Shown here: in pieces, positions 27,962 to 35,143 of the stretch
Position numbering within the stretch: position 1 is the stretch's first letter
Layout of the letters: each line of letters opens with the position of its first letter
From: Clostridia bacterium
GTDB lineage: Bacteria > Bacillota > Clostridia > Oscillospirales > Acutalibacteraceae
DNA: 55,678 bases
Direction: 5' to 3'
NCBI GenBank assembly: GCA_900766585.1
Contig: CAAFVV010000005.1
Location: forward strand, 1 to 55,678
Program-made: the position numbers and the translations under genes
Notes under the pieces: model-generated
Database searches by the model: none
The model's input: the letters and a program-made list of their open reading frames with translations, nothing else
What the model was told of the DNA's origin: nothing

Positions 27962-28100
27962 CGCTTTTGCTGCGTATAAACGGGTGGATGCCGACGGCAT
28001 GGCACGCCTGTATTATACCGCGCCCTTTGCCGCCGTGCAAGCATTTTTGCGATTTTGCATAAAGGGCGGCAGTGTGCCGGCGCGGGGCGGGCAAAGGCGC

Positions 28101-28129
28101 TTGCGCATACGCGGCAAAGGAGGTATAAT
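28101..28129 (+). promoter_or_regulatory. Promoter of small membrane protein gene
   Basis: TTGCGC 28101-28106, 17-bp spacer, TATAAT 28124-28129, 21 bp ahead of the ATG at 28150. An AAAGGAGG that overlaps the -10 box is probably fortuitous, because it lies upstream of the expected transcript start. Confidence 0.65.
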
Positions 28130-28149
28130 ACAAATGGTGGGGTGTTGGT

Positions 28150-28497
28150 ATGCATACGATCAAGGTTATCGGTAAAGCGCTGCTGTATGCGGTGTACGGA
28201 TATTTCTCCGGCGTCTATACGCCGGTCTTTCTGAGCCTGGCATTTAACTACATGAAGGGTCCGGTCAACAATCCCGAGGGGGAGATGTTTGTTCCGTTGG
28301 GGATCATGCTCCTGCTCGCCATAACGGCGGCGGATGTGCTGATCATCGTAAAGACCGTCAGATCCGGCAGCATGACAAGGTGGGAAAGGGTGCTCACCGT
28401 GTTGACCTTTATCGCGGCGAAGGTCATCGGGTTAACGACAGATCGGTACGGATGGAATAGCTTTACCCATAGCCTTTGGGTGGATTTTACGCGATAA
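28150..28497 (+). CDS. Small hypothetical membrane protein
   Basis: 115 residues with about three hydrophobic segments (about 9-30, 48-67, 80-95) and positively charged loops. No family recognised. A G-rich weak ribosome site (GGTGGGG) lies just upstream, as expected for a short leader. It is 47 bp from the following zinc-ribbon membrane protein gene and may be co-transcribed with it. Confidence 0.5.
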   Translation: MHTIKVIGKALLYAVYGYFSGVYTPVFLSLAFNYMKGPVNNPEGEMFVPLGIMLLLAITAADVLIIVKTVRSGSMTRWERVLTVLTFIAAKVIGLTTDRYGWNSFTHSLWVDFTR

Positions 28498-28544
28498 TAC
28501 GAGGCGGAGGACCGGTGTCCTGCGTTTCGACGGCGGGAGGAGCC

Positions 28545-29159
28545 ATGAACAGAAAACGTTGCCCGTGGTGCGGGAAAATGATCGACCGGAAAAAGGATAC
28601 GCAGTCCCTGAATGATCTGGTGGGCAGCCCCAGTGTGCCGCGCATGCTTCGGCAGGCGAAATGCGGGCACTGCCACCATACATACGGGCAGGTCCCGCCG
28701 CGTTCTTTTGATGTGAAGATCGGTCTGGCGGTCATACTGCTGCTTGCGGCGGCGTTTATTTTTCGCTCCGGCGTACTTTTTGTCCTTGCCTTTGCTCCCG
28801 TGTTTCTCTTTGCCCTGACGCCGTATGTCAAGCTGGAGGATACGGGAAGACCGCGCGGGGAGGATGCCGGGCTGCGGTGCGCATTTACCGTGACGGAGCA
28901 ATACGAAAGACTCAGACCGGGCGAGCTGTATTTTTTGGAGGACAGCTTTGACGATTTTCCGCCCTTTTCCCTTGTGCCGCCTATCCGGATCCGCCACGTT
29001 TCCCGCAGGGACAACACGGTATACGGGGAGTTTTTGTACCGACACGAAAGCCTGGACAGTTACTGCCAAAAGGACAGCTGCCCCCTTTACGATACGGATG
29101 GGAACCCGGCGGCGAGGATAACATTCCGCGAAACGCCGCACGGCTCTGCGGATAGATAA
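28545..29159 (+). CDS. Zinc-ribbon membrane protein, hypothetical
   Basis: 204 residues from ATG 28545 with GGGAGGAG. The N terminus holds two Cys pairs (CPWCGKMID at 5-13 and CGHC near 42) that would form a zinc ribbon. Two closely spaced hydrophobic segments follow (about 62-100), then a soluble beta-rich domain (about 105-204). Function unknown. A terminator follows directly. Confidence 0.6.
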   Translation: MNRKRCPWCGKMIDRKKDTQSLNDLVGSPSVPRMLRQAKCGHCHHTYGQVPPRSFDVKIGLAVILLLAAAFIFRSGVLFVLAFAPVFLFALTPYVKLEDTGRPRGEDAGLRCAFTVTEQYERLRPGELYFLEDSFDDFPPFSLVPPIRIRHVSRRDNTVYGEFLYRHESLDSYCQKDSCPLYDTDGNPAARITFRETPHGSADR

Positions 29160-29161
29160 CC

Positions 29162-29203
29162 GGGAAAGCGGTCGGGTCTGCCGGTCGCTTTCCTTTTTGT
29201 CTT
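29162..29203 (+). terminator. Intrinsic terminator
   Basis: GGAAAGCGGTCGG pairs with CCGGTCGCTTTCC (two central mismatches) followed by TTTTTGTCTT. Confidence 0.8.
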
Positions 29204-29230
29204 GCAACCCCTGTAAAAGTTTGCTATAAT
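29202..29230 (+). promoter_or_regulatory. Promoter of glycerophosphodiesterase gene
   Basis: TTGCAA 29202-29207, 17-bp spacer, TATAAT 29225-29230, immediately after the preceding terminator. Confidence 0.8.
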
Positions 29231-29283
29231 GCATGGGTAAGATCTGCCCTGACGGCATTTCACACACGAGAGGAGCATGGTTT

Positions 29284-30018
29284 ATGTCTACTGTACGGAT
29301 TCCCGGCAACGGTCACACGCGGTTTATCGCCCATCGCGGTCTGAGCGGGCGGGAGCGGGAAAACACCTGCGCCGCCTTTGTTGCGGCGGGCAATCGCAGC
29401 TATTACGGCATCGAGACGGATATTCATCGGACCGTGGACGGCAAATTCGTGCTGATCCACGATTCCGAGACCGGGCGCGTCGCGGGGGAGAACCTGACGG
29501 TGGAGAAAACGCCGCTGTCCCGTCTGCGCGAGCTGATCCTGCCCGACCACGCGGGACAGCCGCGGTTTGATCTGCGCCTGCCGGTGCCGGAGGAGTATCT
29601 GCATATCTGCCGCGACTATGACAAGGTTGCGGTGCTCGAGCTGAAGGCGCCGTTTTCCGATGAGACGCTGCGGGAGATCCGCGCGCTCGTGCAGGCGCAC
29701 TACAGTGAGGAGAACACGGTGTATATCTCGTTTTTCTATGAGAATCTGACGGCGCTGCGCCGCATGGATGACAGCCTGAAGCTGCAGTTTCTCTGCGGCG
29801 GCGCGGACGATTTAAACGAGGAGCGTATGCAGGACATGGCGAAAAACCGCATCGGCGCCGATGCGTACTATGCGATTTTGAACGAGGAAAAGGTCGCGCG
29901 GCTGCACGAGCTGGGGCTTGAGGTCAACGTGTGGACGCTGGATCTGCCGGAGCAGGCGGAGACCGCCATGCGCTGGGGCGTCGATTACATCACCACCGAT
30001 ATTTTGGAGCAGGAGTGA
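29284..30018 (+). CDS. Glycerophosphodiester phosphodiesterase
   Basis: 244 residues from ATG 29284 (GAGAGGAG ahead). GDPD motifs are present: the opening FIAHRG (His and Arg of the active site), EN shortly after, IETDIH with metal-binding Glu and Asp, and VLIHD. The barrel continues through VAVLELKAP and VNVWTLD near the C terminus, where WT is typical. No signal peptide or membrane segment, so cytoplasmic; it hydrolyses deacylated phospholipid headgroups to glycerol-3-phosphate. Confidence 0.93.
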   Translation: MSTVRIPGNGHTRFIAHRGLSGRERENTCAAFVAAGNRSYYGIETDIHRTVDGKFVLIHDSETGRVAGENLTVEKTPLSRLRELILPDHAGQPRFDLRLPVPEEYLHICRDYDKVAVLELKAPFSDETLREIRALVQAHYSEENTVYISFFYENLTALRRMDDSLKLQFLCGGADDLNEERMQDMAKNRIGADAYYAILNEEKVARLHELGLEVNVWTLDLPEQAETAMRWGVDYITTDILEQE

Positions 30019-30127
30019 TTTGCCCGCTTTTCCGTAAAAAATTGCACGGCGTGCCCCGTATGGGCGGCGCAGACGGGGCGATTTGCGCGGTTTTGCAGGA
30101 AAAATCAAAAAAATCGGCAAAAAGGGG

Positions 30128-30156
30128 TTGACAAACCGCGGTTTTGCCGCTATACT
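30128..30156 (+). promoter_or_regulatory. Promoter of the met transporter leader and operon
   Basis: TTGACA 30128-30133, 17-bp spacer, TATACT 30151-30156. The expected transcript start is near 30163, giving about 46 bases ahead of the leader peptide and about 350 bases ahead of metQ. Confidence 0.88.
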
Positions 30157-30208
30157 AGGGACAAAACTTATCCGGAGCAACCGGAAAACAGGAAGGGAGT
30201 GCGCAGCT

Positions 30209-30316
30209 ATGGCTATCTGCCGTCGTATTGACCGTTGGGACATGTCGATGTGCATGTGCCGTTTTTGTCGCGCCCTTTTTTCCGAAAGCTGCTTCACCGG
30301 CGCCTGCGCCGATTGA
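30209..30316 (+). CDS. Met/Cys-rich leader peptide (35 aa) of a transcription attenuator
   Basis: A short frame with its own ribosome site (GGAAGGGAG, 30190-30198) sits between a strong promoter and an intrinsic terminator. Of its 35 residues six are Cys (4, 15, 17, 20, 28, 33) and four are Met, including the core Asp-Met-Ser-Met-Cys-Met-Cys at 11-17. It ends 16 bases before the terminator stem. The downstream operon encodes a MetNIQ-type transporter, so the peptide probably reports methionyl- or cysteinyl-tRNA supply, as in ribosome-mediated attenuation of trp and his operons. Firmicutes usually use S-box or T-box RNAs here; neither is visible. Confidence 0.75.
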   Translation: MAICRRIDRWDMSMCMCRFCRALFSESCFTGACAD

Positions 30317-30332
30317 CCGATCGTGATAACGG

Positions 30333-30377
30333 ACGGCAGAGAGCTTGGGAAAAAGGCTCTCTGCCGTTTTTATTTTT
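30333..30377 (+). terminator. Attenuator terminator upstream of the met transporter
   Basis: The arms 30333-30344 (ACGGCAGAGAGC) and 30356-30367 pair over 12 perfect bp, followed by TTTTATTTTT. It lies after the leader peptide stop and before the transporter genes. The left arm is also complementary at 11 of 12 positions to codons 2-5 of the leader (30212-30223, GCTATCTGCCGT), giving a candidate antiterminator. Confidence 0.88.
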
Positions 30378-30398
30378 GCCGAAAGGAGGCGGGAACGA

Positions 30399-30485
30399 AT
30401 GACCGCCCGATGGGAAACCCTGCTCCGTGCCAATTGGCTGCGCGGACGAATGTACCGCTGCTCCCGCCCGACCGTAAACCTCTGA
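30399..30485 (+). CDS. Second small upstream ORF (28 aa), possible regulatory peptide
   Basis: ATG 30399 lies nine bases after a near-perfect AAAGGAGG (30382-30389). The peptide is basic, with two internal Trp, one internal Met and one Cys (RMYRCSRPTVNL at its end). It lies between the attenuator and metQ and its stop is 28 bases before the metQ start, while metQ itself has a weaker ribosome site. The ribosome site can pair partly with CCGCC just after the ATG. It may tune metQ translation; this is inferred from position only. Confidence 0.5.
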   Translation: MTARWETLLRANWLRGRMYRCSRPTVNL

Positions 30486-30513
30486 CCAAAAAAAGAAAGT
30501 GAGTGTACTTATC

Positions 30514-31371
30514 ATGAAAAAGTTTGTTTCTCTGCTGATTGCCGCCGCGCTGCTCTGCGGTGCCGTATTCTCCCTGTCCGCCTGCTCCCCGAAGGGGCTG
30601 ACCATTGCGGTCCCGAATGACACCACCAATGAGGCGCGCGCGCTGCTGCTGCTGGAAGCGCAGGGCATTATCAAGCTGAAGGACGGCGTCGGCATCACCG
30701 CCACTGTCGCGGACATCGCCGAAAATCCGCTGAACATCACCTTTAACGAGGTCGAGGCTGCCCAGATCCCGAACGTGCTCAAGGATATGGATTATGCGGT
30801 CATCAACTCGAACTACGCCATTGCCGCCGGTATCAACCCGGTGAAGGATTCGCTCGCGATCGAAGGCTCCGCTGCCGCCTATGCGAACATTGTCGCCGTC
30901 AAGGAGGGCAATGAGCAGACCGATAAGACCAAGGCGCTCGTCGCCGCGCTGCAGAGCCAGAAGGTTGCCGACTACATCCAGACGAAATATGACGGCGCGG
31001 TCGTCAGCACCGTCGATCAGCCGGGCGACGGCTATGATGCGTCGGTCGATTACACGGCGCTGGCCGGTCAGACCATCAGCGTGGCGGCTTCTCCCTCGCC
31101 CCATGCCGAGATCCTCGCCGTGGCGAAGGATATCCTCGCTGCCAAGAATGTGACGCTGGACATCCGTGAGTTCTCCGATTATGTCGTGCCGAACAACGTC
31201 GTGGAGAGCGGCGAGTGCGATGCGAACTACTTCCAGCATGTTCCCTACCTCGATGATTTCAACAAGCAGAACAACACCCACCTCGTCTCCGTGGCGGCGA
31301 TCCACAACGAGCCGATGGGCCTTTACGGCGGCAAGCAGACCACGCTTGATGCGCTGAAGGCCAACGGCTGA
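30514..31371 (+). CDS. metQ: MetQ/NlpA-family substrate-binding lipoprotein, circularly permuted
   Basis: 285 residues from ATG 30514; a GTG at 30499 is in frame but lies in the ribosome site. Signal peptide with lipobox LSAC (Cys24). All conserved MetQ segments are present but in swapped order. Residues 29-165 match the usual C-terminal half (TIAVPNDTTNEARALLLLE, IKLKDGVG, ENPLNITFNEVEAAQIP, AVINSNYA). After a short linker (166-186), residues 187-283 match the usual N-terminal half (SPSPHAEIL, DANYFQHVPYL, EPMGLYGGK, TLDAL). The normal protein runs PHAEIL to TLDEL to AVPND to the end. It binds methionine or a related amino acid and delivers it to MetNI, whose genes follow. Confidence 0.9.
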   Translation: MKKFVSLLIAAALLCGAVFSLSACSPKGLTIAVPNDTTNEARALLLLEAQGIIKLKDGVGITATVADIAENPLNITFNEVEAAQIPNVLKDMDYAVINSNYAIAAGINPVKDSLAIEGSAAAYANIVAVKEGNEQTDKTKALVAALQSQKVADYIQTKYDGAVVSTVDQPGDGYDASVDYTALAGQTISVAASPSPHAEILAVAKDILAAKNVTLDIREFSDYVVPNNVVESGECDANYFQHVPYLDDFNKQNNTHLVSVAAIHNEPMGLYGGKQTTLDALKANG

Positions 31372-31389
31372 TCCCTGCCTATTTACTCC

Positions 31390-31431
31390 GACCGGGCTGT
31401 TCTTTTCCCTGCGGAAAAGGGCGGTCCGGTC
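31390..31431 (+). other. Intercistronic stem-loop between metQ and metN
   Basis: Arms 31390-31408 and 31413-31431 pair over 19 bp (four G-U) around CTGC, with no U-run. Probably raises metQ mRNA relative to metN-metI by protecting the 3' end of the metQ message, as known for other SBP genes. Confidence 0.7.
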
Positions 31432-31458
31432 GTATTCGGAAAAGGAGACGACCGTATC

Positions 31459-32457
31459 ATGATCGAACTCAAACAGGTCTGCAAGAGCTTTCCGGTGTCC
31501 GGCGGCACTGTCGAGGCACTCAAGGATATCACGCTGACCATCCCCGACGGGGATATCTACGGCATCATCGGCATGAGTGGCGCCGGCAAGTCCACGCTGG
31601 TGCGCTGCATCAACCTGCTGGAGCGCCCGACGTCGGGACAGGTGCTGGTGAACGGCAGGGATATGGCCGCGCTGTCTCCGGCGGAGCTGCGGGATATGCG
31701 CCGCCGCATCACGATGATTTTTCAGCAGTTCAACCTGCTGATGCAGCGCACCTGCCTGCAGAATGTCTGCTTCCCGCTGGAGCTGGCGGGCGTGCCGCGT
31801 GCCAAAGCGAAAGCGCGTGCTGCCGAGCTGCTCGACATGGTCGGTCTGCCCGACAAGGCGAACGCCTATCCCGCCCAGCTTTCGGGCGGTCAGCAGCAGC
31901 GTGTCGCCATCGCGCGCGCGCTCGCGACCGAGCCGGATGTGCTGCTGTGTGACGAGGCGACCTCGGCGCTTGACCCCAACACGACCCACGCGATCCTCGG
32001 GCTGATCCGTGATATCCACCGCAAGCTCGGCATTACCGTGATCGTCATCACCCACCAGATGAGCGTCGTGCAGGAGATCTGTGACCACGTGGCGATCCTC
32101 GACGGCGGCGTAGTCGCCGAGGAGGGGAGTGTCGGCGAGGTGTTTTCCAGCCCGAAATCGGAGGCTGCGCGCCGTCTCGTATTCCCCGGCGGCGCCGATG
32201 TGGCGGTGTCGAATCCTCGCAACGAAAAACGCTTCCGTGTGACGTTCAACGGCGCGGACAGCGCCCGCCGTCCGCTGATCGCCACCATGGCGATGGAGCT
32301 GTCGCTGCCGGTCAATATTGTATCCGCCCAGACCCGCACGCTCGGCGACCAGATCTACGGCAGCATGCTGCTCGGCGTGCCCAATGAGCCGGAGCTGGTG
32401 GAGAAGTGCCGCGCGTTTTTGGCCGCGGCGGAAAATGTGACCGTTGAGGAGGTGTGA
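31459..32457 (+). CDS. metN: Methionine ABC transporter ATP-binding protein
   Basis: 332 residues, ATG after AAAGGAGA. Walker A GMSGAGKST (38-46), Q-loop in FQQFNLL, signature LSGGQQQRVAIARAL, Walker B VLLCDEATSALD, and the H-loop in VITHQMS are all intact. The C-terminal 75 residues (VTFNGADSARRPLIATMAME onward) form the NIL domain, which in E. coli MetN binds methionine and inhibits transport from the inside. Partner of MetI and of the permuted MetQ. Confidence 0.96.
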   Translation: MIELKQVCKSFPVSGGTVEALKDITLTIPDGDIYGIIGMSGAGKSTLVRCINLLERPTSGQVLVNGRDMAALSPAELRDMRRRITMIFQQFNLLMQRTCLQNVCFPLELAGVPRAKAKARAAELLDMVGLPDKANAYPAQLSGGQQQRVAIARALATEPDVLLCDEATSALDPNTTHAILGLIRDIHRKLGITVIVITHQMSVVQEICDHVAILDGGVVAEEGSVGEVFSSPKSEAARRLVFPGGADVAVSNPRNEKRFRVTFNGADSARRPLIATMAMELSLPVNIVSAQTRTLGDQIYGSMLLGVPNEPELVEKCRAFLAAAENVTVEEV

Positions 32458-32463
32458 TGGCGT

Positions 32464-33168
32464 ATGTTTGACCGTCTGTTCAGTGAGGAAGCGCTCGCGC
32501 AGGCGTGGCGGGTGCTGCAAAACGAGATCCCGTTCGCGCTGTGGGAAACGGTGTATGTCACCGTGCTGTCCACGTTGTTTGCCGTCGTGCTCGGGCTGCC
32601 GCTCGGCGTGCTGCTCGTCGCGGGCGATAAAAACGGCGTCCGCCCGCTGCCGCGCTGGCTTATGCGGGTGATCGATGTGGTGATCAACCTTCTGCGCTCC
32701 ATTCCGTTTTTGATTCTGATGATTCTGGTGTTTCCGCTTGCGCGGCTGATCGTCGGCACGTCCGTCGGCACCGTCGCCTCCATCGTCCCGCTGGTCATTG
32801 CCGCATTCCCGTTTGTGGCGCGGCTCGTGGAGACCAGCCTGCGGGAGGTCAACCCCAATATCGTCGAGGCCGCGCAGAGCATGGGCGCGACCCCATTCCA
32901 GATCATCACCCGCGTCATGCTGCCCGAAAGCGTGCCGTCGCTGATCTCCAACCTCACGATCGCCGTCACGACCATCCTCGGCTATTCCGCCATGAGCGGT
33001 ATCATCGGCGGCGGCGGTCTTGGCAAGATCGCCATCAACTACGGCTATTACCGCTATCAGTTCACGGTGATGCTCATCGCCGTGCTGCTGCTGATCGTGC
33101 TTGTGCAGATTTTGCAGACCCTCGGCTCGCGTCTGGCGGTCTACTGCGATAAGCGGCTGAAAAAGTAA
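32464..33168 (+). CDS. metI: Methionine ABC transporter permease
   Basis: 234 residues, GAGGAGGTG ahead, 6 bp after the metN stop. Five membrane helices and the MetI coupling region LREVNPNIVEAAQSMGATPF, then MSGIIGGGGLGKIAINYGYY, which is highly conserved in MetI. The channel subunit of the D-methionine/methionine uptake system. Followed by a strong terminator, closing the operon. Confidence 0.96.
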   Translation: MFDRLFSEEALAQAWRVLQNEIPFALWETVYVTVLSTLFAVVLGLPLGVLLVAGDKNGVRPLPRWLMRVIDVVINLLRSIPFLILMILVFPLARLIVGTSVGTVASIVPLVIAAFPFVARLVETSLREVNPNIVEAAQSMGATPFQIITRVMLPESVPSLISNLTIAVTTILGYSAMSGIIGGGGLGKIAINYGYYRYQFTVMLIAVLLLIVLVQILQTLGSRLAVYCDKRLKK

Positions 33169-33182
33169 ACAGAAAAAAGGAG

Positions 33183-33218
33183 ATCCCGCCCCTGTGCTAT
33201 CGCAGGGGCGGGATTTTT
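33183..33218 (+). terminator. Terminator of the met transporter operon
   Basis: ATCCCGCCCCTG (33183-33194) pairs with CAGGGGCGGGAT (33203-33214), followed by TTTT. Confidence 0.92.
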
Positions 33219-33260
33219 GCGGCCGTTGGTTGAGTGTGTTGGCGCGGGTAAAGGAAAAAT

Positions 33261-33456
33261 ACGCGCACCCATGCCTCCCCTGTGCAAGGGGAGGTGGGCG
33301 GTGTATGCCGTCCGGAGGGGTTGTGGATGCCGCCAAATGGGGGTGTCCAGCCGTTTCCGCTTCTGCCATCAACCCCTCAGTCAGCCTAACGGCTGACAGC
33401 TCCCCTTACACAGGGGAGCCGAGAGCGGGTGCAGAGCCGCACCGCCTGTAAGTTGA
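33261..33456. repeat. Dispersed intergenic repeat, copy A
   Basis: About 196 bp. The ends carry near-palindromic GCCTCCCCTGTGCAAGGGGAGGTGG and CAGCTCCCCTTACACAGGGGAGCC elements that are inverted relative to each other, with AACCCCTCAGTC and GTAAGTTGAG on the right. Copy B at 33575-33772 is about 80-85% identical by eye. No transposase is encoded, so it is MITE- or REP-like. The short open frames inside it are not considered genes. Confidence 0.8.
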
Positions 33457-33574
33457 GTCATTAGGTTTTTTCTTTTGCTGCATTTCTTTTTCAAGGGAAG
33501 TGCTTGCGGCATGATATCTGCCGTCAACCCCCCGGGTCGAGCATGGCGGCTGGGTGAGTACTGCTGAAAGAAAA

Positions 33575-33772
33575 CACGCGCACCCCCATGCCTCCCCTGT
33601 GCAAGGGGAGGTGGGCGGCGGATGCCGCTCGGAGGGGTTGTGGATGCCGCCCGACAGGGGGAACAGGTATTTTCACGTCTGCCGTCAACCCCTCAGTCGC
33701 GCTTTGCGCGACAGCTCCCCTTACACAGGGGAGCCGAGAGCGGGTGCAAAGCCGCACCGCCTGTAAGTTGAG
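33575..33772. repeat. Dispersed intergenic repeat, copy B
   Basis: About 198 bp, same orientation as copy A and sharing both terminal stem-loops (33588-33613 and 33712-33735). The middle section differs (GCGCTTTGCGCGAC in place of CAGCCTAACGGCTGAC, each a small hairpin), showing compensatory drift that keeps the fold. Confidence 0.8.
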
Positions 33773-33819
33773 ACAAGCAAAGCTTCTTTTGCCTACTTTT
33801 CTTTTCCCAAGATAAAACA

Positions 33820-33908
33820 GGCGGCACAGCCCCGCAGAGTTGCACTGCCTGTAAACCGAGCCAACTAAAGTTTCTTTTGCTTACTTTTCTTTTCCAAAGA
33901 AAAGTAAG
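33820..33908. repeat. Partial repeat and hairpin before ychF
   Basis: GCGGCACAGCC...CTGCCTGTAAACCGAG resembles the right end of copies A and B. It is followed by a second occurrence of the flank CTTCTTTTGCxTACTTTTCTTTTCC. The last part, CTTACTTTTCTTT...AAAGAAAAGTAAG (about 33880-33908), is an A/T-rich inverted repeat ending at the ychF stop and could act as its 3' end. Confidence 0.55.
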
Positions 33909-35018
33909 TCAGACGTTGAAGAGAAATTCGACGACATCGCCGTCCGCCATGACATAATCCTTGCCCTCGGTGCGGACAAGTCCCTTTGTGCGGGCAGCGG
34001 CAAGGGAGCCGCAGGCCTTCAGGTCGTCATAGGCAATGACCTGCGCGCGGATAAAGCCGCGTTCGAAATCGGAATGAATCTTTCCGGCTGCCTGCGGCGC
34101 GCGCAGCCCGCGGCGGATTGTCCAGGCGCGCACCTCTTTTTCGCCTGCCGTCAAAAACGAGATCAGGCCGAGCAGATGGTAGCTTTTCTGGATCAGCCGG
34201 TCAAGTCCCGAGTGGGACAGCCCCAGCTCCGACAAAAACATCAGCTTTTCCTCGGCGTCCATGTCGGCAATATCCGCTTCCATCTGCGCACAGATCGGCA
34301 GAACCTCCGAGCCCTCCGCCTCGGCCACCTGCACGACCTGCTGATAATAGGGGTTGTCAGCAGGCTCGCCGTCGGCAAAATCCGTCTCGCTCAGGTTGGC
34401 GGCATAAATGATCGGCTTTGCCGTCAGCAGCGTCAGCCCCGCAAGAATTGCGGCTTCTTCCTCGTCGCAGGACACCGTGCGCGCGGCCTTGCCGGATTCC
34501 AGCGCTGCCTTCACCCGTTCCAGAAATGCCAGCTCGCCCGCCAGACTGCGGTCGCCCTTCAGCGCTTTCGCCGTGCGGTCAATCCGCCGGTCGACCATGT
34601 CCAGATCCGCCAGAATCAGTTCGGTGTCAATCGTCTCAATGTCCCGTTTCGGGTCGATGCTTCCCTCCACATGGATGATGTCGTCGTTGACAAAGCACCG
34701 CACCACATGCACGATCGCGTCGACCTCGCGGATGTTCGCCAGAAATTTGTTGCCCAGTCCCTCACCCTGGCTTGCGCCCTTGACCAGTCCGGCAATGTCC
34801 ACAAATTCGATGACTGCCGGTACGATCGGCGGCACTTTATTTCCCACGGTATACATTTTCTGCAGCTCATCCAACCGCGCATCCGGCACCGCCACCACAC
34901 CGACATTGGGGTCGATAGTGCAAAACGGATAGTTGGCGCTCTGCGCGCCCGCGTTGGTGATCGCGTTGAACAGCGTGGACTTACCGACGTTCGGCAGTCC
35001 GACGATTCCGAGTTTCAT
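33909..35018 (-). CDS. ychF: Redox-regulated ATPase/GTPase YchF (Obg family)
   Basis: 369 residues, AAAGGAG ahead. G1 motif GLPNVGKST (7-15), G3-like DIAGLVKGAS, and the YchF-specific NxxE/NLSE region (IYAANLSE). A TGS domain closes the protein, with AWTIRRGLRAPQAAGKIHSD and GKDYVMADGDVVEF. Length matches the usual 363-370. A universal P-loop protein that preferentially binds ATP and associates with ribosomes. Confidence 0.97.
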   Translation of the reverse strand: MKLGIVGLPNVGKSTLFNAITNAGAQSANYPFCTIDPNVGVVAVPDARLDELQKMYTVGNKVPPIVPAVIEFVDIAGLVKGASQGEGLGNKFLANIREVDAIVHVVRCFVNDDIIHVEGSIDPKRDIETIDTELILADLDMVDRRIDRTAKALKGDRSLAGELAFLERVKAALESGKAARTVSCDEEEAAILAGLTLLTAKPIIYAANLSETDFADGEPADNPYYQQVVQVAEAEGSEVLPICAQMEADIADMDAEEKLMFLSELGLSHSGLDRLIQKSYHLLGLISFLTAGEKEVRAWTIRRGLRAPQAAGKIHSDFERGFIRAQVIAYDDLKACGSLAAARTKGLVRTEGKDYVMADGDVVEFLFNV

Positions 35019-35143
35019 GTAGGCTCATTCTCCTTTGATGGCGTATATCGTGTTAATGATAGCACATTGCGCCGGTTTTCACAAGGGATAGCGGCAATTT
35101 TTCCGCGGCATCCCGCATTTTCCCCGTGCGGCGGCAGTCCCCT

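Noticed and set aside
28134..28175. A 13-codon frame after AAAGGAGG at 28117
   Set aside because: The ribosome-like site overlaps the -10 box and would not be in the transcript; the frame stops at once.
30128..30500. S-box or T-box element before metQ
   Set aside because: No S-box four-way core and no T-box AGGGTGG-type element; the promoter-leader peptide-terminator layout explains the region better.
30370..33372. 1000-codon open frame antisense to the met transporter
   Set aside because: High-GC shadow frame: no ribosome site, implausible composition, and it lies opposite three well-recognised genes. The same applies to the long antisense frames over 340-3808, 8017-9357 and 18706-21231, and to those over glgP.
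33194..33815. Short frames inside the two intergenic repeats
   Set aside because: They arise from the repeat sequence itself, differ between copies and have no ribosome sites.
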